A stretch of 64,000 nucleotides of DNA from Lacibacter cauensis (GCF_007830055.1 NZ_VLLE01000004.1:737217-801216), one strand, 5' to 3'; shown: positions 7,274 to 16,708, counted from the stretch's first letter. Notes: generated by a model not told the origin, from the letters alone. Made by a program: numbers and translations.

Positions 7274-8536
7274 ATGAATTGGTACATGTTGATATGGATT
7301 GGAGTGAGTATGCTGCTGATGGGTTTCTTTGCAGGTGTACAATCGGCCTTTGGCTCCCTGAATCGCTTTTCGGTAGAACTGAAAAAGAAACAAGGTGCCG
7401 CAAGTGGACGTATTCTCAGTTTCTTTATCGACAACCAGAGTAAGTTTATTGGCGCAACACTGGTGTGCTCAACACTTACATTGGTCATATTTGCATTACT
7501 GGTCAACCGTTTTTTTCAACCGGTATGGCAGGAAATGCCTTCTTCTATTAAAAATTCGGCGCTGCTGCGTTTAGGGCTCGATTTTCTTACAGGCGGCATT
7601 ATTGCCTTGTTGGTGTACACCGTGTTTAAAGCCTATTTCCGCAAAAAGAGCAATGCCGTCCTTTCGTTCTTTGCACGTGTTGTAAGCTTTTTCTACAGTG
7701 CTTTTTCCCCTGTTGCATCCATTTTTGTTGGCCTTGCCGAATGGATTTTAAAGTACCTGTTCGATGTTCGTGTAAACGATAAAAAAGAAACGTTTATTCG
7801 TGTAGATCTTGAACATTTTGTTCAGCAAAGCAAAGACAACGACGACGAAACACAGGATATCAATACCGAGTTATTTGAGAACGCATTATCGCTCCCCAGT
7901 GTAAAAGTGCGGGAGTGTTTAATTCCCCGTAAAGAAATTGTAGGTGTAGAAGCCAATGCAGATATTGATGAACTGAAACAAAAGTTCATTGAAACCAAAC
8001 TGAGTAAGCTCATTGTGTACGAAGGCAATATTGATAACATTATGGGCTATGCACACCAGCTGGATATGTTCCGCAAACCGGCCGATATTAAATCGATTTT
8101 ATTACCCATACCTGCCGTTCCTGAAAGCATGGGTATTACCGATTTAATTAATCAGTTTACACGTGAGCGTAAAAGTATTGCCTGGGTAGTAGATGAGTTT
8201 GGTGGTACCAGCGGCATTGTAACCATGGAAGATTTGCTGGAAGAAATTTTTGGCGAAATACAAGATGAGTACGATACCGAAGAGTTTGTTGAAAAACAAC
8301 TGGCCGAAAACGAATTTATCTTCAGCGGAAGACTTGAGCTCGATTACATTAACGAAAAATACAACCTCGATTTTAAAGAAGAAAGCGATGCTGAAACCTT
8401 ATCGGGTTACATTGTAGAACATCATGAAACAATACCTGTTGCAAAAGACCGCATTATTATTGACGATTACGAGTTTGATATTCTGTCAGTAAGCGAAACA
8501 AGAATTGAAACAGTTAAAATGAAAGTACTTCGCTAA
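7274..8536 (+). CDS. CNNM/CorC-type membrane protein with CBS pair
   Basis: A 420-residue protein of the hemolysin-like CNNM/CorC group (the Bacteroidota gliding protein GldE is a relative). An N-terminal DUF21-type membrane domain with about four helices (residues 5-160) is followed by two CBS domains (about 200-320) with the signature VDEFGGTSGIVTMEDLLEEI, and a C-terminal CorC_HlyC domain (about 340-418). Family members bind adenine nucleotides in the CBS pair and are linked to Mg2+ or Co2+ efflux. It starts 42 bp after gmk and may be part of the same transcript. Assignment to GldE cannot be made from this window. Confidence 0.85.
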   Translation: MNWYMLIWIGVSMLLMGFFAGVQSAFGSLNRFSVELKKKQGAASGRILSFFIDNQSKFIGATLVCSTLTLVIFALLVNRFFQPVWQEMPSSIKNSALLRLGLDFLTGGIIALLVYTVFKAYFRKKSNAVLSFFARVVSFFYSAFSPVASIFVGLAEWILKYLFDVRVNDKKETFIRVDLEHFVQQSKDNDDETQDINTELFENALSLPSVKVRECLIPRKEIVGVEANADIDELKQKFIETKLSKLIVYEGNIDNIMGYAHQLDMFRKPADIKSILLPIPAVPESMGITDLINQFTRERKSIAWVVDEFGGTSGIVTMEDLLEEIFGEIQDEYDTEEFVEKQLAENEFIFSGRLELDYINEKYNLDFKEESDAETLSGYIVEHHETIPVAKDRIIIDDYEFDILSVSETRIETVKMKVLR

Positions 8537-8649
8537 AGTGTTTTCTGTAACCAGCTACAATTCACCGTATCCGTTTATATAATGCGTACGCACCCTCCGA
8601 AACTTTAGTTTATCTTTTCATCCATCAGTTAATCATTAAACCACGAATT

Positions 8650-11247
8650 ATGAAGAAGCAATTTGCAGTGGCACTATCTGCATTGTGCCTGTTGCTCGGC
8701 AACGAAGCATCCTCGCAGGCAAAACCAGCAGCCACTCCTGCGCCGGCCGACACAACAAAAAAGGCGCCGCCCAAACCAAGCATCAACGACAAAGTAAAAT
8801 CGAGTAAGAAACACGCAGGTCTGTTTACTGTGTACCAGGATACAGCTACCGGCAGTGTGCAAATGTTTATTCGAAAAGATCAATTGGAAAAAGAGTTCAT
8901 CTACCAGAGCTTTTCATTGAGTGGACCAACCTCACTCTTTCTGAATCAAAGCATGCACCGCTCTACCCTGTTGTTTAAAATCCGCAAGTCGTTCGATAAG
9001 CTGGAGTTTTCATTGGTCAACACCAATTTTTACTACGATCCGAATAATGCTGTAAGCAAATCGGCAAACGTAGACGTTGCTGAGTCGGTTTTCTTTGCCG
9101 ATAAAGTTTCGTTCGAAGATTCTACTGGTTACTTAATTACAGCCGATGCATTATTTGTAAGCGAAAAGCTCGATCCTGTAAAACCGTTACCCAACCCAAC
9201 CGTTCCATCGTTCATGTTCTTTAACCTGGGCGGTTATAACCCAACCAAGAGTAAGGTGAGTGGTTTACGATCTTACCCCAACAATACCGATGTAATTGTT
9301 GATCTGGCGTATGATAATCCTGCTCCGTTTAACCAGGGCGGAAAAGACATTACAGATGCCCGTTACATCCGCATTAAACTGCAGCATTCATTTATTGAAG
9401 TGCCAAAGAACGATTACAAACCACGTAAAGACGATCCACGCATTGGTTATTTTAGCCAGGAAGTAGATGATCTTACAGCAAACACCTACACTCCCTACAA
9501 AGACGTTATCAACCGCTGGCATTTAAAGAAAAAAGATCCATCGGCTGCAGTAAGTGAACCTGTTGAACCGATTACCTACTGGGTTGAAAACACAACACCG
9601 GTTGAATATCGCCAAACCATTGTTGAAGCAGGTTTAAAATGGAATGAAGCATTTGAAAAAGCAGGTTACAAAAATGCTGTTCAAATGAAAATTATGCCTG
9701 ATGATGCAACATGGGATCCGGCTGATATCCGTTACAATGTGATCCGTTGGGTATCGTCGATGTATCCTTCGTATGGTGCCATCGGACCCAGCTTTGTAAA
9801 CCCCAAAACCGGACAAATTCTTGGTGCAGATATTACCATTGAGTGGAAACCTGCAGCCTTGTTCCCCGGTGATGCTGTATATACCGACCGTACAGCTCTT
9901 TCAATTACACCTGCAGAAGATGCAACTGCTGCATTTGAAAAAATGCTGCCTGCCAACCTGCACAATCATTGGAAAAACTGCAATATTGGTAAATATGTAA
10001 TGCAACAATACGCTGCAGGTTTTGCCATGGCACAACTTGCAGGTGCAACCAGCGAAGAGGAAAAAGAATTCCACAAACAATTCCTGTATTACCTGGTAAT
10101 GCACGAAATGGGACACACGCTTGGTCTTAACCACAACATGAAAGCCAGTTCCATTCTTTCGCCAAGTGAAGTACACAACAAAGCCATTACATCGAAAGTT
10201 GGTTTAATGGGCAGTGTTATGGACTATCCTTCTGTAAACGTTGCACTTGATAAAACAAAACAGGGCGATTATTACACGACCAAAGTTGGTCCTTACGATG
10301 TTTGGGCTATTGAATATGGTTACAGCGAATTTGCTGCAAATGAAGAAGACGCTAAACTCAGCGCTATTGCAAGCCGCAGCAACGAACCGTACTTAACATT
10401 TGGTAATGATGCAGATGATATGCGCAGCCCCGGTAACGGTATCGACCCTCGTGTAATGGTGAACGATATGAGCAGCGATATGGTTGCTTATGCCGAAGAC
10501 CGTTTCAAATTTGTAAATGCAACCATGCCCAAACTCCTCAGCAAGTTTGGTAAAACAGGCGAATCGTATGCAGGCATCCGTGGCCGCTACAACTTACTCA
10601 ACTTCGAACGCCGCAGTATGGCACAGGCGGTTGCCAATTATATTGGCGGTGTGTATGTAGACAGAAGTTTCATTGGCCAGAACGGCGATAGCAAACCTTA
10701 CACCGTTGTACCGGCCGCTTACCAGAAAAAAGCAATGGACCTGTTGGTGAAATATGTTTTTGCACCGAATGCATTTGATGCTGATGCACAACTGTTCCGC
10801 TACCTGCAATTGCAGCGTCGTGGTTACAATTTCTTTGGCGCAACAGAAGATCCGAAGCTCCAAAACAACCTGTTCTCGAACCAGGTGGTGGCATTACAGA
10901 CCATGCTGAACCCAGTTACGCTTAGCCGTATCAGCAACAGCAGCCTGTACGGTAATACCTACAGCGTTGCCGATGTAATGACCGATTTGGCAAATGGTAT
11001 TTTTAAAGCAGATATTGCCGGTGCTGTAAACCTGTACCGCCAGAACCTGCAAACCGAATTTGTAAAAGGTGCTATTGGCATTATTGAATCGAAAACCGGT
11101 TACGACAATGCAGCACGCAGTGCGGCTTACAATACATTGCGTAAAATAAAAACTATGCTGGGTACAGCGGTTTCTCCAAACGAGCAAACCAAAGCCCACC
11201 GCAGCATGCTTGTTTTTCTTATTGATAAAGCTCTGGCTGTAAAATAA
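8650..11247 (+). CDS. Secreted zinc-dependent metalloprotease (DUF5117/DUF5118 type)
   Basis: An 865-residue exported protein with an N-terminal signal peptide (cleavage after about residue 22, ASSQA). A Pro/Ala/Lys-rich linker and a beta-rich N-terminal half of the DUF5118/DUF5117 type precede the catalytic domain. The metzincin motif HEMGHTLGLNH is at about residues 485-495, with M533 (VMDYPSV) as a candidate Met-turn. It probably degrades proteins in the periplasm or outside the cell. It is transcribed alone and is closed by a strong terminator. The family is common in Bacteroidota and its natural substrates are unknown. Confidence 0.9.
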   Translation: MKKQFAVALSALCLLLGNEASSQAKPAATPAPADTTKKAPPKPSINDKVKSSKKHAGLFTVYQDTATGSVQMFIRKDQLEKEFIYQSFSLSGPTSLFLNQSMHRSTLLFKIRKSFDKLEFSLVNTNFYYDPNNAVSKSANVDVAESVFFADKVSFEDSTGYLITADALFVSEKLDPVKPLPNPTVPSFMFFNLGGYNPTKSKVSGLRSYPNNTDVIVDLAYDNPAPFNQGGKDITDARYIRIKLQHSFIEVPKNDYKPRKDDPRIGYFSQEVDDLTANTYTPYKDVINRWHLKKKDPSAAVSEPVEPITYWVENTTPVEYRQTIVEAGLKWNEAFEKAGYKNAVQMKIMPDDATWDPADIRYNVIRWVSSMYPSYGAIGPSFVNPKTGQILGADITIEWKPAALFPGDAVYTDRTALSITPAEDATAAFEKMLPANLHNHWKNCNIGKYVMQQYAAGFAMAQLAGATSEEEKEFHKQFLYYLVMHEMGHTLGLNHNMKASSILSPSEVHNKAITSKVGLMGSVMDYPSVNVALDKTKQGDYYTTKVGPYDVWAIEYGYSEFAANEEDAKLSAIASRSNEPYLTFGNDADDMRSPGNGIDPRVMVNDMSSDMVAYAEDRFKFVNATMPKLLSKFGKTGESYAGIRGRYNLLNFERRSMAQAVANYIGGVYVDRSFIGQNGDSKPYTVVPAAYQKKAMDLLVKYVFAPNAFDADAQLFRYLQLQRRGYNFFGATEDPKLQNNLFSNQVVALQTMLNPVTLSRISNSSLYGNTYSVADVMTDLANGIFKADIAGAVNLYRQNLQTEFVKGAIGIIESKTGYDNAARSAAYNTLRKIKTMLGTAVSPNEQTKAHRSMLVFLIDKALAVK

Positions 11248-11268
11248 ACTACGACCGATGATTTACAG

Positions 11269-11294
11269 AAAGCGGCCCTTGCGGGCCGCTTTTT
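11269..11294 (+). terminator. Terminator after the metalloprotease
   Basis: A 10-bp perfect stem (AAAGCGGCCC, loop TTGC, then the complement) running into T residues, 21 bp after the stop codon. It lies inside the 5' extension of the tatC frame, which argues against that extension being translated. Confidence 0.9.
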
Positions 11295-11327
11295 CTTTGC
11301 CCATGTTTGGCTCATTGGTTTTCGGGT

Positions 11328-11335
11328 TACATTTG
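11328..11335 (+). promoter_or_regulatory. tatC promoter (TACATTTG)
   Basis: Exact TAnnTTTG with TTG at 11307-11309 (18-bp spacing). It sets the earliest possible tatC start at about 11341. Confidence 0.65.
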
Positions 11336-11353
11336 CAACTGAAATCATTAACC

Positions 11354-12235
11354 GTGGCCGAAGCAACTTCTGAACGCAGATCATTAATTCAACGCATACG
11401 TGGTAAAAAGGGTGAAGAAAAAGCCGAGATGAGCTTTATCGATCACCTGGAAGAATTACGCTGGCACGTAATCCGTGCTGTACTCGCTGTAATTTTTGCA
11501 TCGATCCTCGTTTTTTTTAAGATCGACTTTGTGGTAGATAAAATCTTGATGGGCCCTGCACATAAAGATTTTATTACGTACCAATGGTTGTGCAAGCTGG
11601 GTGAGTTGCTGCATGTGAATGCGCTTTGCCTCGCCGATTTCAGCGTAAAGTTTCAGAGTAATGCCATGACGGAACAGTTTCTGACCACTTTTACCGTTGG
11701 TTTTACAGTTGGGTTCATTCTTGCATTTCCGTATGTATTCTGGGAAATCTGGAAATTCATTCGTCCTGCCTTGAGCGATAAAGAACGTAAAGGAACTACC
11801 GGTGCTATTTTCTGGATTTCTGCACTCTTTTTCATTGGTGTTGCATTTGGTTACCTGATTCTTACGCCCTTCATGGTTAACTTTTATTCAACTTACTCGC
11901 TCAGCCCGTTAATTGAATTTAAACCAACTATCAGCGATTATTTTGAAAACCTCATTTACTTAACAGTAGGTATTGGTTTGCTGTTTCAGCTGCCCGTAGT
12001 TATTATGCTGCTCACCAAAGTGGGTATGCTTACACCCATTACACTTCGCCGCATCCGCAAATATGCGTTTGTGGTTATTCTTATTTTGGCAGCCATCATT
12101 ACGCCATCTACCGATCCGTTTAGTTTGGCCTTGGTAACTATTCCGCTTTATGGTTTATACGAATTAAGTATTGCCATGAGTATGCGTATTTACAAACGCC
12201 AGATCAAGCAGGAAGATATTGAAGAGTGGAGTTAA
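11354..12235 (+). CDS. tatC: Sec-independent protein translocase subunit TatC
   Basis: The multispanning core subunit of the Tat pathway, which binds twin-arginine signal peptides and moves folded proteins across the inner membrane. The signature MSFIDHLEELRWHVIRA is near the N terminus, with about six membrane helices and the conserved FPYVFWEIWKFIRPAL stretch. The open frame runs back to 11258, through a terminator and a promoter. The GTG at 11354 is the first start downstream of the promoter; the ATG at 11429 directly before SFIDHLEE is the alternative. No tatA/B gene is in the window. An unrelated small-gene cassette follows. Confidence 0.9.
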   Translation: MAEATSERRSLIQRIRGKKGEEKAEMSFIDHLEELRWHVIRAVLAVIFASILVFFKIDFVVDKILMGPAHKDFITYQWLCKLGELLHVNALCLADFSVKFQSNAMTEQFLTTFTVGFTVGFILAFPYVFWEIWKFIRPALSDKERKGTTGAIFWISALFFIGVAFGYLILTPFMVNFYSTYSLSPLIEFKPTISDYFENLIYLTVGIGLLFQLPVVIMLLTKVGMLTPITLRRIRKYAFVVILILAAIITPSTDPFSLALVTIPLYGLYELSIAMSMRIYKRQIKQEDIEEWS

Positions 12236-12241
12236 GTGTGA

Positions 12242-12270
12242 AGCCGGTAGCCAATAGTATTTAGTTATTA
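12242..12270 (+). repeat. Left inverted repeat of small-gene cassette
   Basis: Contains AGCCGGTAG followed 4 bases later by TAGT. The reverse complement of 12706-12740 repeats the 9-mer and the TAGT at the same spacing. It begins only 7 bp after the tatC stop codon. Confidence 0.55.
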
Positions 12271-12277
12271 GCCTTCT

Positions 12278-12640
12278 TTACATGAATTTTTCGGGATGAT
12301 TGATCATGTATTGCAGCAGTTTTGCTACTTCTTCGTTTACTGAATTTGCTTTTTGGTAGGTATCCTTATTTAGATAATTATATTCATAAGCAAAATCCAG
12401 CCATACTTCTGTTTCGGCATTTTCCATATCGGCATCTGTAAGCTTACTTACAAAATGAGCCGGGTATTTTCGCTTTCGATATGATTCAGCAATACAGGCG
12501 CAAACTGATCTTGAACTTCTTCTTACTTGATCCGTCAAACTATAACGTTCTTCCACCGGAAAACTCTTTGATACAATAAAAATCAAATTTGCTACCTCTT
12601 TAGCTTTCTGAAATGCTTTTAGTGTTTTATAGCCAGGCAT
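12278..12640 (-). CDS. Four-helix-bundle protein (23S rRNA intervening-sequence type)
   Basis: A 120-residue all-helical protein of the S23/IVP family, first known as proteins encoded in intervening sequences of 23S rRNA and related to the Avd accessory proteins of diversity-generating retroelements. The matching segments are KTLKAFQKAKEVANLIF, SLTDQVRRSSRSVCACIAE and the helical C terminus. The chosen Met gives the usual N terminus; the frame continues to 12700. The gene sits alone between tatC and rpiB, on the opposite strand, with inverted repeats at both ends. That suggests it arrived as a cassette. The molecular role is unknown. Confidence 0.8.
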   Translation of the reverse strand: MPGYKTLKAFQKAKEVANLIFIVSKSFPVEERYSLTDQVRRSSRSVCACIAESYRKRKYPAHFVSKLTDADMENAETEVWLDFAYEYNYLNKDTYQKANSVNEEVAKLLQYMINHPEKFM

Positions 12641-12705
12641 AGGTGATGTTTTAAATTCAAAATAGAAAAACTTATTCTTTACTGCAACTGGTAACTTCAT
12701 CGCCT

Positions 12706-12740
12706 TACGACTTTCGACTAACGACTACCGGCTATCGGCT
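12706..12740 (+). repeat. Right inverted repeat of small-gene cassette
   Basis: Runs of the type GACTTTCGACTAACGACTA and CCGGCTATCGGCT. The CTACCGGCT segment is the inverted counterpart of AGCCGGTAG at 12242-12250. It ends 8 bp before the rpiB -7 element. Confidence 0.55.
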
Positions 12741-12747
12741 ATTTTCC

Positions 12748-12755
12748 TACCTTTG
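12748..12755 (+). promoter_or_regulatory. rpiB promoter (TACCTTTG)
   Basis: Exact TAnnTTTG element 18 bp before the ATG at 12774. The longer reading frame that begins at 12753 starts inside this element and is therefore unlikely. Confidence 0.6.
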
Positions 12756-12773
12756 AATTCTAATTCATCAACT

Positions 12774-13226
12774 ATGCAAATTTTTGATTTAACTAAACCC
12801 GTTGCCATTGGTTGCGACCATGCAGGGTTCGATTATAAAGAAGACCTGATCTCCTTCCTCGAAGGAAAAGGAATTGCGTTTAAAGATTTTGGTACACATT
12901 CAAAAGACAGTGTAGACTATCCCGATTTTGCGCATCCGGTTGCATCGGCTGTTGAAAACGGCGAAGCTGCTTTTGGTATTTTACTTTGCGGCAGTGCAAA
13001 TGGTGTAGCCATAACTGCCAACAAACACCAGGGTGTTCGTGCCGGCCTTTGCTGGGGCGAAGAAATTGCTCAGCTTGTTCGTGCACACAACAATGCCAAC
13101 ATTATTTGCATTCCTGCCCGCTTTGTACGTGAAGGCGATGCAGAGAAAATGGTGCACACGTTTATGACAACCGAGTTTGAAGGCGGCCGCCACGGTTTGC
13201 GTGTAAATAAGATTGCCTGCAGTTAG
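12774..13226 (+). CDS. rpiB: Ribose-5-phosphate isomerase B
   Basis: A 150-residue RpiB/LacAB-type sugar isomerase that interconverts ribulose 5-phosphate and ribose 5-phosphate in the pentose phosphate pathway. The phosphate- and ring-opening motif GCDHAGFDYK is near the N terminus, the catalytic Cys lies in GILLCGSANGVAITANK, and the RAHNNANIICIPARF block follows. Length is normal for the family. It has its own promoter and a hairpin terminator, so it is a single-gene unit. Confidence 0.95.
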   Translation: MQIFDLTKPVAIGCDHAGFDYKEDLISFLEGKGIAFKDFGTHSKDSVDYPDFAHPVASAVENGEAAFGILLCGSANGVAITANKHQGVRAGLCWGEEIAQLVRAHNNANIICIPARFVREGDAEKMVHTFMTTEFEGGRHGLRVNKIACS

Positions 13227-13258
13227 TTTAGAAACACGAATTAACCATTCATACAACT

Positions 13259-13280
13259 ATCCCGCCAATGGCGGGATTTT
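13259..13280 (+). terminator. rpiB terminator
   Basis: An 8-bp perfect stem ATCCCGCC/GGCGGGAT with a 3-base loop and a following T run, 32 bp after the rpiB stop. Confidence 0.85.
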
Positions 13281-13313
13281 CGTTTATATTCGACCTTCTA
13301 AAAAATTTAATGC

Positions 13314-14777
13314 ATGAGGACTTACTTCCTTGCCGCACTTAGTTTGCTGGCACTCACTGCATCGGCACAAAAGAAAAACAAAACAGCCGAGCAGTTTTCA
13401 AAAACAATCACTGCTGATGATCTGAAAACACATCTGTACATTCTGGCCGGTCCGGAAATGGAAGGTCGTGAAACTGGTACTGCAGGTCAACGTAAAGCTG
13501 CCGACTATCTGAAACAACAGTTTCAGCGCATTGGTATTGCGCCGGCAAACAATGGTAATTACGAGCAGTTTTATCCCTTGTACAAAGACACGTTGAAAGA
13601 AGCTGCTGTAACTGTTAACAGCAAAAGCTTTGAGTTTGGTAAAGATTTTTCTGCTGCACTCAACAACATCATTACAACGCAACAGTTTTTTAGCGAGGTA
13701 GTGTACATGAGTAAGATCGATACCACAACTGATATTCGTGGTAAAGCGGTAGTGATCGTTGCAAAGAACGGTACACAGTTGCCTGCGTTTAACGACATCA
13801 ACAAACTCTACAGTCGCCAGCCTGCAGCTGTTTTGTTTGTGGTAAACAATGTAGACAAAACACCGTCGCCACGTGCAGGACGTTTAAGCATGAGCTTATA
13901 CCGCAACCGCCAAACACCGCTTGTAGTTCGTATTTCGGAGGCAATGGGTGAAGCTTTGTTGAAAAACGATTTTGCAAATGCGAAAGCACAAACACTCGAA
14001 ACAAAAACAGTTGCCACAGAGTTAATGCTCCACTTCAAAAAAGATTTTGATGTTACACAGGCTTCGAACGTGTTAGGCTTTATTGAAGGAACAGATAAGA
14101 AAGATGAGTGGGTGATCATTTCTGCACACTACGATCACGTGGGTGTTATTGGTGGTAAAATTCACCCCGGTGCCGATGATGATGGAAGTGGCACCGTTGG
14201 TGTATTGGAAATTGCCGAAGCATTTGCAAAAGCAAAAGCAGCAGGCAAAGGTCCACGTCGCAGCATTTTATTCTTAGCTGTGAGTGGCGAAGAAAAAGGT
14301 TTGTGGGGAAGTGCCTACTATGCTGAGCATCCTGTTTATCCGTTGGAGAAAACCAGCATTGATATCAACATCGATATGATCGGTCGTAAAGACGATAACC
14401 TGAAGTCGCTCGACAGCAACAATCATGTGTACTTAATTGGTGATGATAAGCTGAGCAGCCAATTAACACCGTTTGTTGACAGCATCAATAAAATGTACAT
14501 CAACATTATTACCGATCGTAAATACAACGATCCGAAAGATCCGAACCGTTTATACTACCGCAGCGACCATTACAATTTCGCAGCGAAAGGAGTTCCGATT
14601 GTGTTCTTCTTTGATGGTATTCATAAAGATTACCACAAGCCAAGCGATACGCCTGATAAGATCAACTATGATCTGCACGAGAAACGCAGCCGTTTGGTGT
14701 TCCTGTTAGCATGGGAAGCTGCCAACCGTAACAACATGTTTGTGCGTGATATTCCGTTAAACGTTCCTCCAAGATAG
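13314..14777 (+). CDS. Secreted M28 family aminopeptidase-like protein
   Basis: A 487-residue exported metallopeptidase. A signal peptide (residues 1-18, ending ASA) is followed by an M28 domain interrupted by an inserted PA-like segment (about 110-235). The co-catalytic zinc site is visible: H272 in SAHYDHVG, D288/D289 in the GADDDGSG block, the catalytic pair EE in GEEKGLWGS, D in INIDMIGR, and a distal His in HKDYHKPSDT. It should release N-terminal residues from peptides in the periplasm or outside. It is a single-gene unit with a probable -7 element TATATTCG at 13285-13292 and a strong terminator. Confidence 0.9.
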   Translation: MRTYFLAALSLLALTASAQKKNKTAEQFSKTITADDLKTHLYILAGPEMEGRETGTAGQRKAADYLKQQFQRIGIAPANNGNYEQFYPLYKDTLKEAAVTVNSKSFEFGKDFSAALNNIITTQQFFSEVVYMSKIDTTTDIRGKAVVIVAKNGTQLPAFNDINKLYSRQPAAVLFVVNNVDKTPSPRAGRLSMSLYRNRQTPLVVRISEAMGEALLKNDFANAKAQTLETKTVATELMLHFKKDFDVTQASNVLGFIEGTDKKDEWVIISAHYDHVGVIGGKIHPGADDDGSGTVGVLEIAEAFAKAKAAGKGPRRSILFLAVSGEEKGLWGSAYYAEHPVYPLEKTSIDINIDMIGRKDDNLKSLDSNNHVYLIGDDKLSSQLTPFVDSINKMYINIITDRKYNDPKDPNRLYYRSDHYNFAAKGVPIVFFFDGIHKDYHKPSDTPDKINYDLHEKRSRLVFLLAWEAANRNNMFVRDIPLNVPPR

Positions 14778-14795
14778 TTGAGAAGAACAACGCAT

Positions 14796-14825
14796 AAAAA
14801 ACCCCGGCACATGTGCCGGGGTTTT
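14796..14825 (+). terminator. Bidirectional terminator after the M28 peptidase
   Basis: A perfect 30-bp palindrome with 5 A, a GC-rich core and 5 T. It serves the M28 gene and possibly the convergent transporter gene. Confidence 0.9.
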
Positions 14826-14877
14826 TATTTTTTGTCTTTTCGGGACAATTTATCGGTAGAGAAATTTTTAAAAGTTA

Positions 14878-14992
14878 TTACACGTTCCGTAGGAACGTTT
14901 GATGAACATTATCTTTCTTTTTTCAAGCGTTCCTAACGGAACGCAACCCAACTCCTTGTTTTCTGCTACCAAGCAACTGTTCCTACAGAATA
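14878..14992. repeat. GTTCC/GGAAC dispersed palindromic repeat
   Basis: Three linked units: CGTTCCGTAGGAACG (14883-14897), GCGTTCCTAACGGAACGC (about 14926-14943) and CTGTTCCTACAG (about 14978-14990). Each is a short palindrome around GTTCC and GGAAC. It fills most of the gap between the M28 gene and the transporter. Nothing else is seen there. Confidence 0.6.
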
Positions 14993-15023
14993 AAATACAC
15001 AGTAAGAATCTTTACTGTTGCTT

Positions 15024-16691
15024 TTACGATAAGAACAAAATCAATAGTTGAGCGGCAATAATGCGTAAGATCATTGTCAAGGGATATACAGTTGCGTAGG
15101 TAACAGAAGCTACTTCATTTTTGGCCAGTTGTGTAGAGAATGCCAATGCCGGCGGATCGGTGCTTGCACCGGAAAGCAAACCACATACTTCGAAAAATGT
15201 TTTACGAAATACATAGTGTGCAACCAATCCAACAATCAACAATGGAACAATGGTAACGGCTAATCCCATCACAATCCATAACCAGGCATTGCCCCCACTC
15301 AATGCGGCCTGCAAATTGGCACCACTGCTTAACCCAACACTGGCAAGGAACAAACTGATGCCCAACTCACGCAACATTAAATTAGCACTGTAAGTAGTGT
15401 ATTGATTCAAATAAAACTTACCGCCGTAACGGCTCAACAGCAAAGCAATAATGAGCGGACCGCCAGCCAATCCAATTTTCACCGGCACCGGCATATTAAA
15501 AAAGTACATGGGAATACTGCCGAGCACAACACCTGCAACAATACCAATAAAGATAGGTGCCAGATCGGGCACATCCAAACGCTTCAGCTGATTACCTACA
15601 GTTTTTGTAACAAGATCAATACCTTCTTCGGTACCAACAACTTTCACCTGGTCGCCAAGTTGTAAAATAATATCGCCATGTGGTACCATTTCCACACCGG
15701 CACGGCTTAAACGTGTTAAGGTAAAATCGTGTTGGTGCAGTGCAGCAATATCGCCCAGTCGTTTATGCGTTACCTCGGGTTGCGAAACAATGATGATGCG
15801 TGAGATCAGTTCACTCTTCGGCAGTTCTTTCAAATTCATCTCACTCTCTTCGCCAATAATCGTCTTTAATACCTGCAGCTGATCTTTGTGTGCAACAATC
15901 AGCAATACATCGCCCTCTGCCAAATGCGTTTGCGGTGTAGGTGTCATTACTTTTCCATCGTGAAATAAACGGGATACAACAACCGGTTCTTTCAACAGTT
16001 CAAAAACATTACGCAGCGGTTTGCCGATCAGTTGCTTATTCTGCATCACCAAATGAATGGAAACTGGTTTGTTTGATTTGATGACATCGAGCTTGCGGTG
16101 CAGCTCCCGTTCTTTATCAAGGTTCACACGAAAAACAGCTTTCAAAATTAAGATGGCAGCGATGATGCCAAACACACCAAACGGGTAAACCACTGCATAC
16201 GCCAGTGTAATGAATGAAATATCATCGGCCGGCAAATGCAGATCTTTTGCAGCTGCCTGTGCAGCACCAAGGCCGGGTGTATTTGTTACAGCACCACTCA
16301 TAACACCTGTAAGCGTGGTAATGGGCTGACCCAGAAAAAAATAAAAAGCAACAACAGTTAACACACCAAGCAGTACCACCAGTGCTGCTAGCCCGTTTGT
16401 AACAGCTGCATTTTTTTTAAGTGATGAAAAGAAACCCGGGCCTACCTGTAAGCCGATGGAGTATACAAAAAGAATTAAACCGAACTCTTTTAAAAAGTGT
16501 TCGGTTTCTTTATTTACATGAATGCCTGCATAAGAAATAGCAAGACCCATAAATAAAATCCATGTTACACCGAGAGAGATGCCGAAAATTTTTACTCTGC
16601 CCAACCAGGTGCCGATTGCGATAACAACACCAAAAATGATGACTGTTTGCGGAATACTTTCTTCGAGCAGTAGTTTGAGAAACCAGTTCAT
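15024..16691 (-). CDS. AspT/YidE/YbjL-type transporter with two RCK_C domains
   Basis: A 555-residue membrane protein of the aspartate:alanine exchanger (AAE) family. Two homologous membrane halves, each with the family pattern (GAVTNTPGLGAAQ in the first; GLLSGASTDPPALAF in the second), flank a cytoplasmic section of two TrkA-C (RCK_C) domains (about residues 200-370). Relatives exchange dicarboxylates or amino acids, but the substrate of this subgroup is mostly unknown. A short perfect hairpin (16709-16723) lies 17 bp upstream of the start and could affect expression. No operon partner. Confidence 0.85.
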   Translation of the reverse strand: MNWFLKLLLEESIPQTVIIFGVVIAIGTWLGRVKIFGISLGVTWILFMGLAISYAGIHVNKETEHFLKEFGLILFVYSIGLQVGPGFFSSLKKNAAVTNGLAALVVLLGVLTVVAFYFFLGQPITTLTGVMSGAVTNTPGLGAAQAAAKDLHLPADDISFITLAYAVVYPFGVFGIIAAILILKAVFRVNLDKERELHRKLDVIKSNKPVSIHLVMQNKQLIGKPLRNVFELLKEPVVVSRLFHDGKVMTPTPQTHLAEGDVLLIVAHKDQLQVLKTIIGEESEMNLKELPKSELISRIIIVSQPEVTHKRLGDIAALHQHDFTLTRLSRAGVEMVPHGDIILQLGDQVKVVGTEEGIDLVTKTVGNQLKRLDVPDLAPIFIGIVAGVVLGSIPMYFFNMPVPVKIGLAGGPLIIALLLSRYGGKFYLNQYTTYSANLMLRELGISLFLASVGLSSGANLQAALSGGNAWLWIVMGLAVTIVPLLIVGLVAHYVFRKTFFEVCGLLSGASTDPPALAFSTQLAKNEVASVTYATVYPLTMILRIIAAQLLILFLS

Positions 16692-16708
16692 GAGATTATG
16701 TTTTGGTA

